Positions 52,191 to 61,614 are shown, numbered from the stretch's first letter. The stretch is 64,000 nt of DNA from Rothia nasimurium (GCF_014217215.1 NZ_CP056080.1:2232001-2296000); one strand, 5' to 3'. Program-made: numbers and translations. Notes: a model not told the origin generated them from the letters alone.

Positions 52191-53468
52191 CTAGCTGACG
52201 AGCGCTCGCCGGTAGCGCACCGCAACCGCGACCCAGAGCAGCACCGCTGCGGTGAGGCAGATGATGGGGGCAGAGGACGCCGCCAGGGCGCCCTGGCTGA
52301 GCTCGTCGAGGTTGTGGGTGGTGGGGTCGAGGCGAATGCCAATGCGCATGGGCCCGTAGATGAGCCCGGCGAAGCCGATGATCGTTAGGGCACCGGCCAG
52401 TAGGCGTACCGCGCGGGGGGCGAGGGTGAAGAAGGTGGGGAAGGCGTCCAGCCAGAAGGCGGCAATCAGCAGGGGTAGCCAGATGTTGTGGTGGGACCAA
52501 GAAATGGGCGACATGGCCATCATGAGAAACCCGTTGAGGGCTATCTGGGAGAGCACCATACCTCGGCGGTGCAGCACCGGAATTAGGTAGGCTACGCCCA
52601 CCAGCAGGGCCAGAATAAGGCCGTAGCGCAACGCCGAGAGCAGCGGCCCCTCAACAAGCCCCAGGTGCAGAAGCCAGCCCAGGGTGGAGATGTTATCAAC
52701 ATAGGCGATGTTGCCCACGCGGGAGGGGTCTGAGATGGCGAAGAACCAGAATTCGCGGGCGGTGGCGGGCATGAAGATGAACCCTGCCGCGACTGTGGCT
52801 GCAAAGGTGACGCCCAGGGTGAGCACCCCCTTGATGTCCCGGCGCATGAGCAGGATTAGGCCGAAGGCCAGCGGGGTGAGTTTGATACCGCCAGCGATAC
52901 CGATGAGTACACCGCGGGGCACCCGGGTGGCTGGGCGGAGCAGGTCGATGAGCACCAGCAGCAGAATCAGGGCGTTGATTTGGGCTAGGCCAATACCGCG
53001 GTCCCAGGGGCTAAACATGGTGATGCAGGTAGCCATCACTACAACCGTCGAGCGGCTACCTAGCAGGGCCTCGCCGGGTACGGTGATTCCGCGAGCGCGC
53101 GCGTGGTTGAGAATCAGTACCGAGATCCAGAGGGCTGCCAGGACGGCCAGGAGGGTCATGGCCCCGGCACCGGCCCAGAGGGGCAGGAAGGCGAAGGGGG
53201 CGAAGACCATGACCGCAAAGGGCGGGTAGGTGAAGGGCAGGGTGATGGGCTGCCCATCTTCGAGGTAGTAGTTGTAGAGGGTTTTACCGGGGTAGAGGTC
53301 GCCGAAGACTACGCCTGCGCCGGTGCGGTAGACCTCGAAGTCTTGGCCGTTGAGGATCATGGAGTGGCGGATGTGCCACTGCATGACCGCTATGAAAAAG
53401 ATGCCGGCGAGAACCGGCCAGATGATGTGCCGGGCGGGCAGGCGGGTAGTGAGACTGAAGAGGGGCAC
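52191..53468 (-). CDS. GT87 (DUF2029) polyprenol-phosphate-mannose glycosyltransferase
   Basis: 425 residues with about ten TM helices. GQDFEVYRTGA has the catalytic-type Asp after the first helix; TYPPFAVMVFAPFAFLPL, GIGLAQINALIL, GIAGGIKLTPLAF and SPISWSHHNIWL are GT87 blocks. Actinobacterial members add mannose to lipomannan/lipoarabinomannan-like polymers outside the membrane. It is 6 bp from the gene at 53475 and so is in an operon with it. Confidence 0.85.
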   Translation of the reverse strand: MPLFSLTTRLPARHIIWPVLAGIFFIAVMQWHIRHSMILNGQDFEVYRTGAGVVFGDLYPGKTLYNYYLEDGQPITLPFTYPPFAVMVFAPFAFLPLWAGAGAMTLLAVLAALWISVLILNHARARGITVPGEALLGSRSTVVVMATCITMFSPWDRGIGLAQINALILLLVLIDLLRPATRVPRGVLIGIAGGIKLTPLAFGLILLMRRDIKGVLTLGVTFAATVAAGFIFMPATAREFWFFAISDPSRVGNIAYVDNISTLGWLLHLGLVEGPLLSALRYGLILALLVGVAYLIPVLHRRGMVLSQIALNGFLMMAMSPISWSHHNIWLPLLIAAFWLDAFPTFFTLAPRAVRLLAGALTIIGFAGLIYGPMRIGIRLDPTTHNLDELSQGALAASSAPIICLTAAVLLWVAVAVRYRRALVS

Positions 53469-53474
53469 CTGGGG

Positions 53475-53942
53475 CTACTTTTCGGTGGGGGTTGCGGCGT
53501 CCTGGTCTGCGGTTTTGCGGACGGCTACCAGGTTGGTGCCGCGCTTGGTTTTGGCGTGGCCGGGTAGGCGTTTGGTAGGACGTTCCTCGGCGGCTTTCTT
53601 GGGCAGGGCGGCGATGCGCAGGGCGAGTTCGAGAACGAGCAGGCCGAGGGCTGCGTAGAAGACGTAGTAGGAGGGGTAGAAGTAGTAGAGGCTGGCGCTC
53701 CACCCGGCGATGGTGGCGCCCAGGGCTACAACGGCGAGGGCGGCGATGATGATGTGGGCGAGGGGGAAGGCGCCGTTGTTTTCTTTGTTGCGCCAGGTGA
53801 TGTAGATGGCCATGAGCGCAAAGAGTACGGGGAAGAAGATTTGACCGGAGAGGGCCATGGTGTCTTCGGTGTAGCGGAAGATACCGAGGGCCTGGACGAT
53901 GGCGGTGGCGGCAAGGATGAGGGAAGCAGGCAGTGTTTTCAC
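53475..53942 (-). CDS. Small membrane protein, unknown
   Basis: 155 residues with four TM helices (about 5-22, 33-48, 60-82, 85-112) and a basic Thr/Lys-rich cytoplasmic tail. Not recognised. The tight spacing to the GT87 gene (6 bp) and to the DUF456 gene (18 bp) suggests a three-gene envelope operon. Confidence 0.7.
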   Translation of the reverse strand: MKTLPASLILAATAIVQALGIFRYTEDTMALSGQIFFPVLFALMAIYITWRNKENNGAFPLAHIIIAALAVVALGATIAGWSASLYYFYPSYYVFYAALGLLVLELALRIAALPKKAAEERPTKRLPGHAKTKRGTNLVAVRKTADQDAATPTEK

Positions 53943-53960
53943 GGGAAACCAGTCTACCGG

Positions 53961-54464
53961 TTAGGCGGTGATGAAGTAGGTGATGGCGCAGATAGTGAAG
54001 ATGGTGCCGGTGGTGAGGGCTGCGGCGAGTTCGATGAGGATGCCGATGCCCATTGATTTGAGGGCGGCCAGGGTGCTGCGTGCTGAGGTGGCGATATCGC
54101 CCTGGCTGCGCACGGTTTCGCTGAGCAGCAGGGCTACCGCGAAGCCGACGAAGAGGCCGATGACGGGGATTACGAACATGCCGATCACTGCGCCGAGCAC
54201 GCCCCAGAGAATAGAGCGGTTGGGAATGGCTCGCTGTTTGAGGGTCTTGCCGGTGAGTAGGGCCTGGGCGGCCATGCCCGCAATCATGATGGGAAGGCCT
54301 AGGCCGAGGAGCCACCAGCCTTCCGGCCCGCGCAGGGTAAGCCCCCAGAGCAGCACGCCGCCGAGCACGGCGAAGGAGCCGGGCAGGATGGGGTAGACGA
54401 TACCGACGATGCCAACGGCAATGAGGACGACGGTGATAAGGGTCATCACGATAGCTAGGGTCAT
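53961..54464 (-). CDS. DUF456 membrane protein
   Basis: 167 residues from the ATG at 54464 (an upstream frame extension looks unnecessary). Hydrophobic throughout with about four helices; GIVGIVYPILPGSFAVLGGVLLWG and the Gly-rich LGAVIGMFVIPVIGLFVGFAVALL are DUF456 blocks. Function unknown. First gene of the operon with 53475 and the GT87 gene. Confidence 0.8.
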   Translation of the reverse strand: MTLAIVMTLITVVLIAVGIVGIVYPILPGSFAVLGGVLLWGLTLRGPEGWWLLGLGLPIMIAGMAAQALLTGKTLKQRAIPNRSILWGVLGAVIGMFVIPVIGLFVGFAVALLLSETVRSQGDIATSARSTLAALKSMGIGILIELAAALTTGTIFTICAITYFITA

Positions 54465-54494
54465 ACTGTTCAGTTTACCGGTGCGGTTACTGGC

Positions 54495-54599
54495 AAGCAT
54501 TGGGCATGCCGAAGCCTATTGGCCGGGTCTGGCGTGAATTGCGACGAGCCCCCAGGTGAGGAGCAAGAGGGTCGATAGGCAGAGGTATGCCCAATGCTT
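54495..54599 (+). repeat. Structured dispersed repeat, copy D
   Basis: 105 bp with perfect 13-bp terminal inverted repeats (AAGCATTGGGCAT, 54495-54507 with 54587-54599) and further pairing inside (GCCTATT/GATAGGC). The central GTCTGGCGTGAATTGCGACG and GAGCAAGAGGGTCG match the core of copies at 782, 13350 and 44946, while the stem is unrelated to theirs. It sits in the divergent DUF456/nirK gap. Confidence 0.65.
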
Positions 54600-54622
54600 A
54601 GCTATCTCATCGTAAAACCACA

Positions 54623-54635
54623 CTGATATAATCAG
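54623..54635 (+). promoter_or_regulatory. Extended -10 promoter with palindrome before the nirK-like gene
   Basis: CTGATATAATCAG at 54623-54635 contains TGATATAAT, an extended -10 (TATAAT at 54627-54632), inside a CTGAT/ATCAG palindrome. The -35 is poor. The palindrome resembles an FNR/CRP half-site pair but with 3 instead of 4 central bases, so regulator control by oxygen or NO is only a guess. Confidence 0.45.
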
Positions 54636-54663
54636 CATTACGCATACAAGTTTTGGAGTAGAG

Positions 54664-57504
54664 ATGCCAGATAAGGACGCCACCCCCCGCCCCGGTTACC
54701 GCGAGCAGCTGACCCTGGGAGCGCGTCCGCTCGATGCCCCCGGTGCGCCTATCGCCGACCGGCAGGCCCGCGATATCGCTACCGGCCGCCGCACCTGGCA
54801 CCGCAGGGCTTCTAAGCCGGTGTCCCTGTGGATGTTTGCCCTATTCATTGTGCTCATGACCCACCGGTGGATTCCAGAGTCCCTTTGGCTGATGGTTCAT
54901 ATGGTCACCCTGGGTCTCATCACCAACTCGATTCTGGTGTGGTCCCAGCATTTCACCGAGGCCCTGCTCAAGCACAAGCTCCCCGACACCGCTCGACCGG
55001 TGCAGCTGGCCCGTATCTATACCCTCAACGCCTCGATGGTGGTGCTGATGGTGGGTGTGGTCTTTTCTCTCTACCCGCTGACGGTGCTCGGCTCGGTGGG
55101 CGTGGGCGCTACGGTGACCTGGCACGGGGTTGCCCTGCTGCAGCAGATGCGTGCTGCCCTACCTGCCCGCTTTGGGGTGACGATTCGCTACTACATTGCA
55201 GCCTCCTGGCTTCTGCCGGTGGGCGCTACTTTTGGTGCCCTGCTAGCCTATGACGGGTTGAGTGCCACCTGGCACGGCCGTCTTTTGCTGGCCCACGAGG
55301 CTATCAACGTTCTGGGTTTTGTGGGTATCACGGTGGTGGGTACCCTGATGACCCTCTGGCCGACCATGCTGCGCACGGTCATGGTGCCGGACGCCGTCGT
55401 CCGCTCCACCCGCGCCCTGGCAGGCCTGTGTGCGGGGTTGGGGCTCACTGTGGCCGGCGCCCTGGCAGGTCTCACCTGGCTGGCTGTTACCGGCCTGCTG
55501 CTCTACGCCGGTGCCCTGGGGCTAGTTCTTACCCTCATGGTGCGCACCGCTGCCGCCAAGAAGCCTGCCGACTACGCGACCTTCTCGGTAGCTGCCGGTA
55601 TGGTCTGGCTGACCGCGGGCGTCCTTTTCTCTGCCTATCTGGTCGCTACCTCCCCCTTTGACTCCCTGACCCTGCGCCCGGTCACTCCCATATTTGTTGC
55701 CGGCTTCCTGGCTCAAACCCTGCTGGGTGCCATGACCTACCTACTGCCCGCCCGTATGGGCGGCGGTCCCAAGGCCGTCCGCGCCGCCAACAAGGAGTTC
55801 AACCGTTTCGCGGCGGGCCGCACCGTCATGGTCAACCTCTCCCTGCTCATCTTCATCCTGCCGGTTTCCCTCACCGGCTCTTGGGTGCGCACCGGCGCCT
55901 CCCTGCTCGGAGCCTTTACCCTCTTCGCCTTCATCCCCCTCATGATGCGCGGGGTGCGGGCCTCCGTTAGCGCGCGCAAGGCCATGATTCAGGCCCGGGC
56001 CCGTGGCGAGGCGCCCACCCCCGACCCCGAGGTGCTCACACCGACTCCCGTACCCCACCTGCGCAATGCCCTCATCGGTGCCCTGGCTGTGGCTCTGATC
56101 GTAGCCTTAGGGGTCGCGGTTGACCCGGCGGCCCGCGCACGACTTGCCGCGCCATCGTCCGCCGGGAGTGCCACCGGCCAGACCACCACCCTGGCCGTCG
56201 AAGCCACCGCCGACATGCGCTTTACCCCCGACACCGCAGAGGTGCCGGTAGGCAACCGCCTGGTCATTGAGGTCACCAACACCGACACCAAAAACGCCCA
56301 CGACCTGACCTTCCCCAACGGAGCCACCACCGGCCGCATCGACCCCGGGGCAACCAAGAGCGTGGACGTCGGCATCATCACCGGTGACCTAGAGGGCTGG
56401 TGCTCGGTGGTCGGGCACAAGGCTATGGGTATGACCTTCACGGTGGTAGCAAGTGGGGCGGACGCCGCCCAGGCGGGCACCAGCGCCGCCGACAGTTCAG
56501 CCCACGCCGGGTACAGCACCGGCGGGGCGACCGACTCGGTACTAGCCCCCACCGATATTGACCTGCAGGGCGATATCTCTGAAAGCTACCAGACCCGCGA
56601 CGCCACCCTGGCTCCCGTAGCCGACGGTGAAAGCATCGACGGCCGCACCGTGCACCGCCAGACCCTGGATGTGCAGGAACTCCCCCGCGAAATCGCCCCT
56701 GAGGTCAACCTCAACACCTGGACCTTCAACGGCTCCTACATGGGCCCCACCCTGCGCGGGCGCGTGGGCGATATTTTTGAAATTACACTCGTCAACAACG
56801 GGAGCATGGGGCACTCGGTAGACTTCCACGCCGGAACCGTCTCCCCTGACGAGGTTATGCGCACCATCGCCCCCGGTGAATCCCTCACCTACCGTTTTGA
56901 AGCCGTGCGCTCGGGCATCTGGCTCTACCACTGCTCCACTATGCCCATGAGCACCCACCTGGCAGCGGGAATGTTTGGGGCGGTCATCATCGACCCCGCT
57001 GACCTGCCCGAGGTAGACCGCGAATACCTGCTGGTGCAGTCAGAGGTAGCCCTAACCGAAACCACGAGCACCCAAACCTCCACCGCCAACCCGGGCGAGG
57101 GCGTCCTCACCGACATCTCCCCCGAAGGCCTCGCCGCTGGCACCCCCACCCTCACCCTCTTCAACGGCCACGCCACCCAGTACCTACGCGACCCGCTCAC
57201 CGCCCGCGTCGGCGAGCGCGTGCGCATCTGGGTGCTCAACGCCGGGCCCAACGGGGAGCTGAGCTTGCATGTGGTGGGTAGCCAGTTCGATACGGTCTAC
57301 AAGGAAGGCGGCTACCTACTACAGGACGGGTTAGATGCTTTTGGTTCCAGCGGGGGCGGCGCCCAAGCCCTCGACCTTTCAGCCGCCCAGGGTGGCTTCG
57401 TCGAAATGGTCTTTACCGAACCGGGCACCTACACCTTCGTCAACCACAACTTTGCCGCCGCCGAACGCGGGGCCCGCGGGCAGATCGTCGTCACCGGAAA
57501 ATAA
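54664..57504 (+). CDS. nirK: Membrane-fused copper nitrite reductase (NO-forming)
   Basis: 946 residues in three parts. Residues 1-~490 form about ten TM helices with several His, similar in style to NnrS/heme-copper-like modules. Residues ~505-600 are a cupredoxin with type 1 copper ligands H546, C580, H585 and M588/M590. Residues ~640-946 are a two-domain NirK-type multicopper unit: H717, D720 and H722 in HSVDFH, H756-C757 (YHCST), H765 and M770, and H928 in FVNHN give both type 1 and type 2 copper sites. It would reduce nitrite to NO at the outer membrane face, with the cupredoxin passing electrons in. GGAG precedes the ATG. No nitrate reductase gene is in the window. Confidence 0.85.
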   Translation: MPDKDATPRPGYREQLTLGARPLDAPGAPIADRQARDIATGRRTWHRRASKPVSLWMFALFIVLMTHRWIPESLWLMVHMVTLGLITNSILVWSQHFTEALLKHKLPDTARPVQLARIYTLNASMVVLMVGVVFSLYPLTVLGSVGVGATVTWHGVALLQQMRAALPARFGVTIRYYIAASWLLPVGATFGALLAYDGLSATWHGRLLLAHEAINVLGFVGITVVGTLMTLWPTMLRTVMVPDAVVRSTRALAGLCAGLGLTVAGALAGLTWLAVTGLLLYAGALGLVLTLMVRTAAAKKPADYATFSVAAGMVWLTAGVLFSAYLVATSPFDSLTLRPVTPIFVAGFLAQTLLGAMTYLLPARMGGGPKAVRAANKEFNRFAAGRTVMVNLSLLIFILPVSLTGSWVRTGASLLGAFTLFAFIPLMMRGVRASVSARKAMIQARARGEAPTPDPEVLTPTPVPHLRNALIGALAVALIVALGVAVDPAARARLAAPSSAGSATGQTTTLAVEATADMRFTPDTAEVPVGNRLVIEVTNTDTKNAHDLTFPNGATTGRIDPGATKSVDVGIITGDLEGWCSVVGHKAMGMTFTVVASGADAAQAGTSAADSSAHAGYSTGGATDSVLAPTDIDLQGDISESYQTRDATLAPVADGESIDGRTVHRQTLDVQELPREIAPEVNLNTWTFNGSYMGPTLRGRVGDIFEITLVNNGSMGHSVDFHAGTVSPDEVMRTIAPGESLTYRFEAVRSGIWLYHCSTMPMSTHLAAGMFGAVIIDPADLPEVDREYLLVQSEVALTETTSTQTSTANPGEGVLTDISPEGLAAGTPTLTLFNGHATQYLRDPLTARVGERVRIWVLNAGPNGELSLHVVGSQFDTVYKEGGYLLQDGLDAFGSSGGGAQALDLSAAQGGFVEMVFTEPGTYTFVNHNFAAAERGARGQIVVTGK

Positions 57505-57509
57505 GAAAA

Positions 57510-57525
57510 GCCCGCCTGTGCGGGC
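57510..57525 (+). terminator. Short hairpin after the nirK-like gene
   Basis: GCCCGC-CTGT-GCGGGC, 5 bp past the stop; followed by AAGAAAGTTTT. Confidence 0.6.
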
Positions 57526-57553
57526 AAGAAAGTTTTCCAGTAATCTTGACCTG

Positions 57554-58171
57554 ATGACAAGTGAACGCACCAAGCCCAACCTCGCCCTGCGCATCGGCGC
57601 GGGGCTGGTCGCGCACTGGCAAATTGTGGCATCGGCAGTGCTGATGTCGGCCGGTATCGCGGGGCTTTCTGCTACCTACGAGGACTACTGCGGGCAGACC
57701 GACCTAACCTACGCCCCCACAGAGCTACGGGACGACATTGAAGCTGCCGCCCAGCTCGCCGGCCTCCGCGCAGGCGTGTTGGCAGCCCAGCTCGAAACCG
57801 AGTCAGGCTGGGTCACCACCGCCCAGTCCCACGCAGGCGCCCACGGTCTAGCCCAGTTCACCCAAGATACCTGGGACATCTGGGGCGAGGGCGATATCAA
57901 CAGCCCCGAAGACTCCATCGCCGCCCAGGGCCGCTACCTGGCCTACCTTTCCGAGCGCCTAGTCCCCTATGTATCGGATGAAGCTTCGCTTCAGGATATT
58001 GTTCTAGCTGGCTACAACGCCGGGCCCGGCGCAGTCGAGGAATACGGCGGTATCCCACCCTACTTTGAGACCCAGAACTACGTGGTCAAAATTGACGAGC
58101 TCGCCGCCACTAAATACGCGGTCACCTGCGCGCCTGACCCCGAGTTCAAGCAGGCTACCCTGGTGCGCTAG
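57554..58171 (+). CDS. Membrane-anchored lytic transglycosylase-like protein
   Basis: 205 residues. A TM segment (about 20-40) anchors an SLT-type lysozyme-fold domain: catalytic Glu in LETESGW (about 78), then GAHGLAQFTQDTW, and LAGYNAGPGAV near the end. Such enzymes cleave glycan strands of peptidoglycan outside the membrane. The start at 57554 is chosen because the upstream frame lies inside nirK. Confidence 0.82.
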   Translation: MTSERTKPNLALRIGAGLVAHWQIVASAVLMSAGIAGLSATYEDYCGQTDLTYAPTELRDDIEAAAQLAGLRAGVLAAQLETESGWVTTAQSHAGAHGLAQFTQDTWDIWGEGDINSPEDSIAAQGRYLAYLSERLVPYVSDEASLQDIVLAGYNAGPGAVEEYGGIPPYFETQNYVVKIDELAATKYAVTCAPDPEFKQATLVR

Positions 58172-58186
58172 GGGAGCCGTAAAATA

Positions 58187-58205
58187 AACATCTGTTATAC
58201 ATGTT
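58187..58205 (+). promoter_or_regulatory. Palindromic promoter region of the cupin gene
   Basis: AACAT-CTGTTATAC-ATGTT, about 50 bp upstream of the cupin start; TTATAC inside it can act as -10. Possible operator; the regulator is unknown. Confidence 0.4.
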
Positions 58206-58255
58206 TTGGCTTCTGTGGGCGATAATGGGAAAACCTAACCATTAAGGAGATTCCC

Positions 58256-58657
58256 GTGACCGCTTCGTCCGTTCCCTCAGATCAGCTCTTCCCGCAGGGC
58301 AAGCCCGCCCCTGCCGGCTCTTTCACCGGCCAAGCATATATGCACCCGCTGGCGCCCAGCAGCCAGCTCCAGTCGCTAGCCGTTACCTTCGAGGCTGAAG
58401 CCCGCACCAACTGGCACACCCACGACGTTGGCCAGCTCATCGTGGTGACCTCAGGCATCTGCGTCTATCAGCTCGAAGGCCAGGAACCCAAAACCCTCAA
58501 GCCCGGGGAAGCCTTCTTCTTCGAACCCGGCGTCAACCACTGGCACGGCGCCACCAGCGACGGGCCCATGACCCACATCGCCGTCACCCCCTTCAACGAG
58601 GACGGCGAATTCGTCAACTGGGGTGCCCCCGTCGACGACGCCACCTACACCGGATAA
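58256..58657 (+). CDS. Cupin-domain protein
   Basis: 133 residues from a GTG with AAGGAG 6 nt upstream. Single cupin barrel: motif 1 is WHTHDVGQLIVVTSG, motif 2 is PGVNHWHGATSDGPMTHIAV, giving three His and one Gln as likely metal ligands. It resembles small cupins related to carboxymuconolactone decarboxylase-type or hydroxynitrile lyase proteins; the reaction is unknown. The neighbouring P450 gene is convergent. Confidence 0.85.
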   Translation: MTASSVPSDQLFPQGKPAPAGSFTGQAYMHPLAPSSQLQSLAVTFEAEARTNWHTHDVGQLIVVTSGICVYQLEGQEPKTLKPGEAFFFEPGVNHWHGATSDGPMTHIAVTPFNEDGEFVNWGAPVDDATYTG

Positions 58658-58667
58658 AAGAGCGAAG

Positions 58668-58722
58668 GCAGCCACAGACTATCCGGGGTAGCACTTTGGC
58701 TACCCGGATAGTCTGTGGCTGC
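58668..58722. terminator. Bidirectional terminator between cupin and P450
   Basis: 24-bp arms (58668-58692 with 58699-58722; GCAGCCACAGACTATCCGG) with one bulged G and a short loop. Confidence 0.9.
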
Positions 58723-58735
58723 TACTGGCTCTCCC

Positions 58736-59902
58736 CTACCTTATGACAACCTTCACCGAGGAGTACCCAGCCACCGGGAACTGAGCATTCTCAGTAGACT
58801 CGACTATGATTGACTCCGTCGCCGCAAGTAACTCTTCAACCAGAATGCGCAACTCTAACCGAGCTAGGGGCGCACCAGGACACACATGAATCCCCGCGCC
58901 ATACGTCAGATTCATAGACTGGTCACGATCAGGTCGGTAGTCCAGGGCATATTCAAAGGCCTCCTCATCACGGTTAGCCGACGTCCAGTTGAGTGTCACC
59001 GGGCACCCGGCAGGGATCATCCGACCGCCCACTTCAACATCCGCAGTCGTCACGCGGCGGTTAGCGACAAGGGGATCTTCCAAGCGTAAAATCTCTTCAA
59101 CAGCATGACCAATATGTTCAGGATACTGCCGCAAACGGTTAGCCTCGTTCGGATTCTTACCTAAAAAGTTCACGATGACCCCCACGATGGCCGAAACCGT
59201 CGACAGCTCACCAACAGTCCAGTTTCGGATAAGGGAGACAATCTCTTCGTCCGTCATGACGCGAGGCTGTTCCCCCGGCAGTTCAACAAGGTCCTGCAGA
59301 AGCTCGGCTGTGACATCCTGAATTTCATGGTTCGCCCGCCGTTCATTCAGAAGGTCGCGAATGTAGCCGTCAAATTCTAAAGCGACTGCAGCGATTTCAG
59401 CACGGTCACGCTTGAGGGTGGCCGACCGATTCTTGTTCATCCAGGCAATAAGGGCTTCTTCAAGACTCTCTGGCCACCCCATAAAAGCATTTTGCACTCT
59501 CATGGCATAGCGAGTAGCAAACTCACCCATAATGTCTATCGTCTCACCACGAGGAGTATCACGAACAAGCTGCCGCACCACTTCACGAATCTGCGGCTCA
59601 AAAGCCTGCATACGCTCTGGAGTGAAGTACTTATCGTTGATAGCCCTGAAAGCAGTGTGTTCAGGTGCGTCCATTCCGTTGGGAACCGCTATATGGCGGG
59701 TCGATACCCGGTTAGAGAACAGTTCAGGATGTTCAAGGGCATACCGGATATCTTCATTTTTGAAGAGGGTGTAGCCCATAAACTCATCGTGAGCAACGGG
59801 GCACCGGGTGCGCATAGAGTCGTAAGCAGCAATCTGATCTGCTTGCACCTCAGGTGAACGGGAGTTCCAGTCATAGTATGTTTCTTCAGTTTGTTGAGTC
59901 AT
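58736..59902 (-). CDS. Cytochrome P450
   Basis: 388 residues, a soluble bacterial P450. The heme loop is LTYGAGIHVCPGAPLARLE with Cys341 as ligand (Tyr replaces the usual Phe). The ExxR motif lies in EEILRLED. The I-helix reads WTVGELSTVSAIVG in place of the usual AGxxT oxygen-activating motif; EthB-like P450s have a similar WTVGE form (from memory). GGGGAG stands 5 nt before the ATG. No ferredoxin or reductase gene is adjacent, so electron partners are elsewhere. The gene is somewhat AT-richer than the genes around it, a hint of transfer. Confidence 0.92.
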   Translation of the reverse strand: MTQQTEETYYDWNSRSPEVQADQIAAYDSMRTRCPVAHDEFMGYTLFKNEDIRYALEHPELFSNRVSTRHIAVPNGMDAPEHTAFRAINDKYFTPERMQAFEPQIREVVRQLVRDTPRGETIDIMGEFATRYAMRVQNAFMGWPESLEEALIAWMNKNRSATLKRDRAEIAAVALEFDGYIRDLLNERRANHEIQDVTAELLQDLVELPGEQPRVMTDEEIVSLIRNWTVGELSTVSAIVGVIVNFLGKNPNEANRLRQYPEHIGHAVEEILRLEDPLVANRRVTTADVEVGGRMIPAGCPVTLNWTSANRDEEAFEYALDYRPDRDQSMNLTYGAGIHVCPGAPLARLELRILVEELLAATESIIVESTENAQFPVAGYSSVKVVIR

Positions 59903-60038
59903 GATTCTCCCCTAACATAGCGGTAATTAGTATTAGATATGCAATATATTTCTATTTCGAAACTATCAGACCTACACAGAAAATACACCCACCACCTTCG
60001 TATACTTGGCCACACCAGCTAACCCGCAGACCTTAAAC

Positions 60039-60096
60039 AAGGACGCCGCCACCCGCTTTCCTGCCTCAGGGCAGGGGTGCAGGTGGCGGCGTCCTT
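60039..60096 (-). terminator. DUF1846 gene terminator built from an inverted GGACGCC pair
   Basis: Arms AAGGACGCCGCCAC (60039-60052) and complement (60083-60096) are perfect, with CTGCC/GGCAG inside. It is 25 bp past the stop of the 60121 gene. Confidence 0.85.
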
Positions 60097-60120
60097 ACTC
60101 AGAAGCCCTACCGGGGAAGC

Positions 60121-61614
60121 CTAGCGCTTCTGGTAGAGGGCCTTCTTCTGGAACTTGGGGTCAGAGGTGACCAGCATGCCCAGGGAGCGGAAGATCCCCT
60201 CGTCCACCGAACCCAAAATGGTGGTGGTGTGCACATCAGCCCCACGCAGGTTCTTAATCTGCTCAAGGGCGGCGCGGGCGTCCTCATCGTGAGCCGCAGA
60301 GGTTGAGAGGGCAATCAGTACCTCGTCGGTATGCAGGCGGGGGTTCTGGCTACCCAGGTGCAGGGTCTTCAGGCGCTGGATGGGTTCCAGGGCCTCGTTG
60401 GATAGCAGGTGCTTGTTGTCGTCCAGACCAGCCAGGTGCTTGAGGGCGTTGAGCAGGGCAACAGCCGAGCAGCCGAGCAGGTCGGTGGTTTTACCGGTGA
60501 TAATGGTTCCATCTGCCAGCTCGATCGCCGCACCGGGGGCACCGGTGGTTTCTTCGCGCAGACGGGCAGGGGTGACAACCGGGCGGTCAGTTGCCTTAAT
60601 ACCGGCCTTGGCCATGACCACGGCAGCGCGATCCGACTGGGTGGAATCCAGGCCGCCGCGGGCCTCGTCCACCAGGGCCTTGAAGTAGCGGCGGATAATC
60701 TCCTGCTCAGAGGCATAACGGCAGGCGGCGTCATCGGTGATACAGTTACCGGCCATATTCACGCCCATGTCGGTGGGCGACTGGTAGGGGGTAGTGCTGG
60801 TCATCTTCTGCAGCAACACCTTGAGCAGCGGGAAAGCCTCAACGTCGCGGTTGTAGTTGACGGTGGACTCGCCGTAGGCGGTCAAGTGGAAATGGTCGAT
60901 AACGTTCGCGTCATCGAGATCAACGGTCGCAGCCTCGTAGGCCAGGTTAACCGGGTGTTCCAGGGGCAGGTTCCAGATGGGGAAGGTCTCGAACTTGGCG
61001 TAGCCAGCCTTCACACCGCGCTTGTTCTCGTGGTAGACCTGCGACAGGGCGGTTGCCAGCTTGCCAGAACCGGGGCCGGGGGCGGTAACAACCACCAGGT
61101 TACGGGTGGTTTCAGCGAACTCGTTGCGACCCAGGCCGTCCTCGCTCACGATCAGGTCGGTGTTGGTGGGGTAACCGGGAATGACGCGGTGACGCGAAAC
61201 CTTCAGACCCAGACGCTCCAGGCGCTGCTTGAAGGCAACGGCCTTGGCGTTGTCGTCCTCCATCTGGGTGAGCACCACGTGCTCGACCAGGAAGCCGCGC
61301 TCACGGAAGACGTCGACCAGGCGGAGCACGTCGTCCTCGTAGGTAATGCCCAGGTCGGCGCGGATTTTGTTGCGCTGCAGGTCCTTGGCGTTGAGGCAGA
61401 TGAGAATCTCTACCTCATCGCGGATTTGCTCCAGCATCGCAATCTTGTTGTCAGGTGTGAAGCCGGGTAGCACACGGGAGGCGTGCATGTCGTCAAAGAG
61501 TTTGCCACCCATTTCGAGGTAGAGCTTGCCGCCGATTTCTTCGCGGCGCTCCTGGATATGTCGAGACTGCATCTCGATGTACTTCTCACGGTCAAAACCA
61601 ATTTTGTTCACCAT
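60121..61614 (-). CDS. DUF1846 family protein
   Basis: 497 residues from the ATG at 61614, where family members start ([18 protein letters not shown]). Strongly conserved blocks: [70 protein letters not shown] (a P-loop-like segment) and [23 protein letters not shown]. Structures of relatives exist but no reaction is established to my knowledge. Cytoplasmic. Confidence 0.92.
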   Translation of the reverse strand: MVNKIGFDREKYIEMQSRHIQERREEIGGKLYLEMGGKLFDDMHASRVLPGFTPDNKIAMLEQIRDEVEILICLNAKDLQRNKIRADLGITYEDDVLRLVDVFRERGFLVEHVVLTQMEDDNAKAVAFKQRLERLGLKVSRHRVIPGYPTNTDLIVSEDGLGRNEFAETTRNLVVVTAPGPGSGKLATALSQVYHENKRGVKAGYAKFETFPIWNLPLEHPVNLAYEAATVDLDDANVIDHFHLTAYGESTVNYNRDVEAFPLLKVLLQKMTSTTPYQSPTDMGVNMAGNCITDDAACRYASEQEIIRRYFKALVDEARGGLDSTQSDRAAVVMAKAGIKATDRPVVTPARLREETTGAPGAAIELADGTIITGKTTDLLGCSAVALLNALKHLAGLDDNKHLLSNEALEPIQRLKTLHLGSQNPRLHTDEVLIALSTSAAHDEDARAALEQIKNLRGADVHTTTILGSVDEGIFRSLGMLVTSDPKFQKKALYQKR

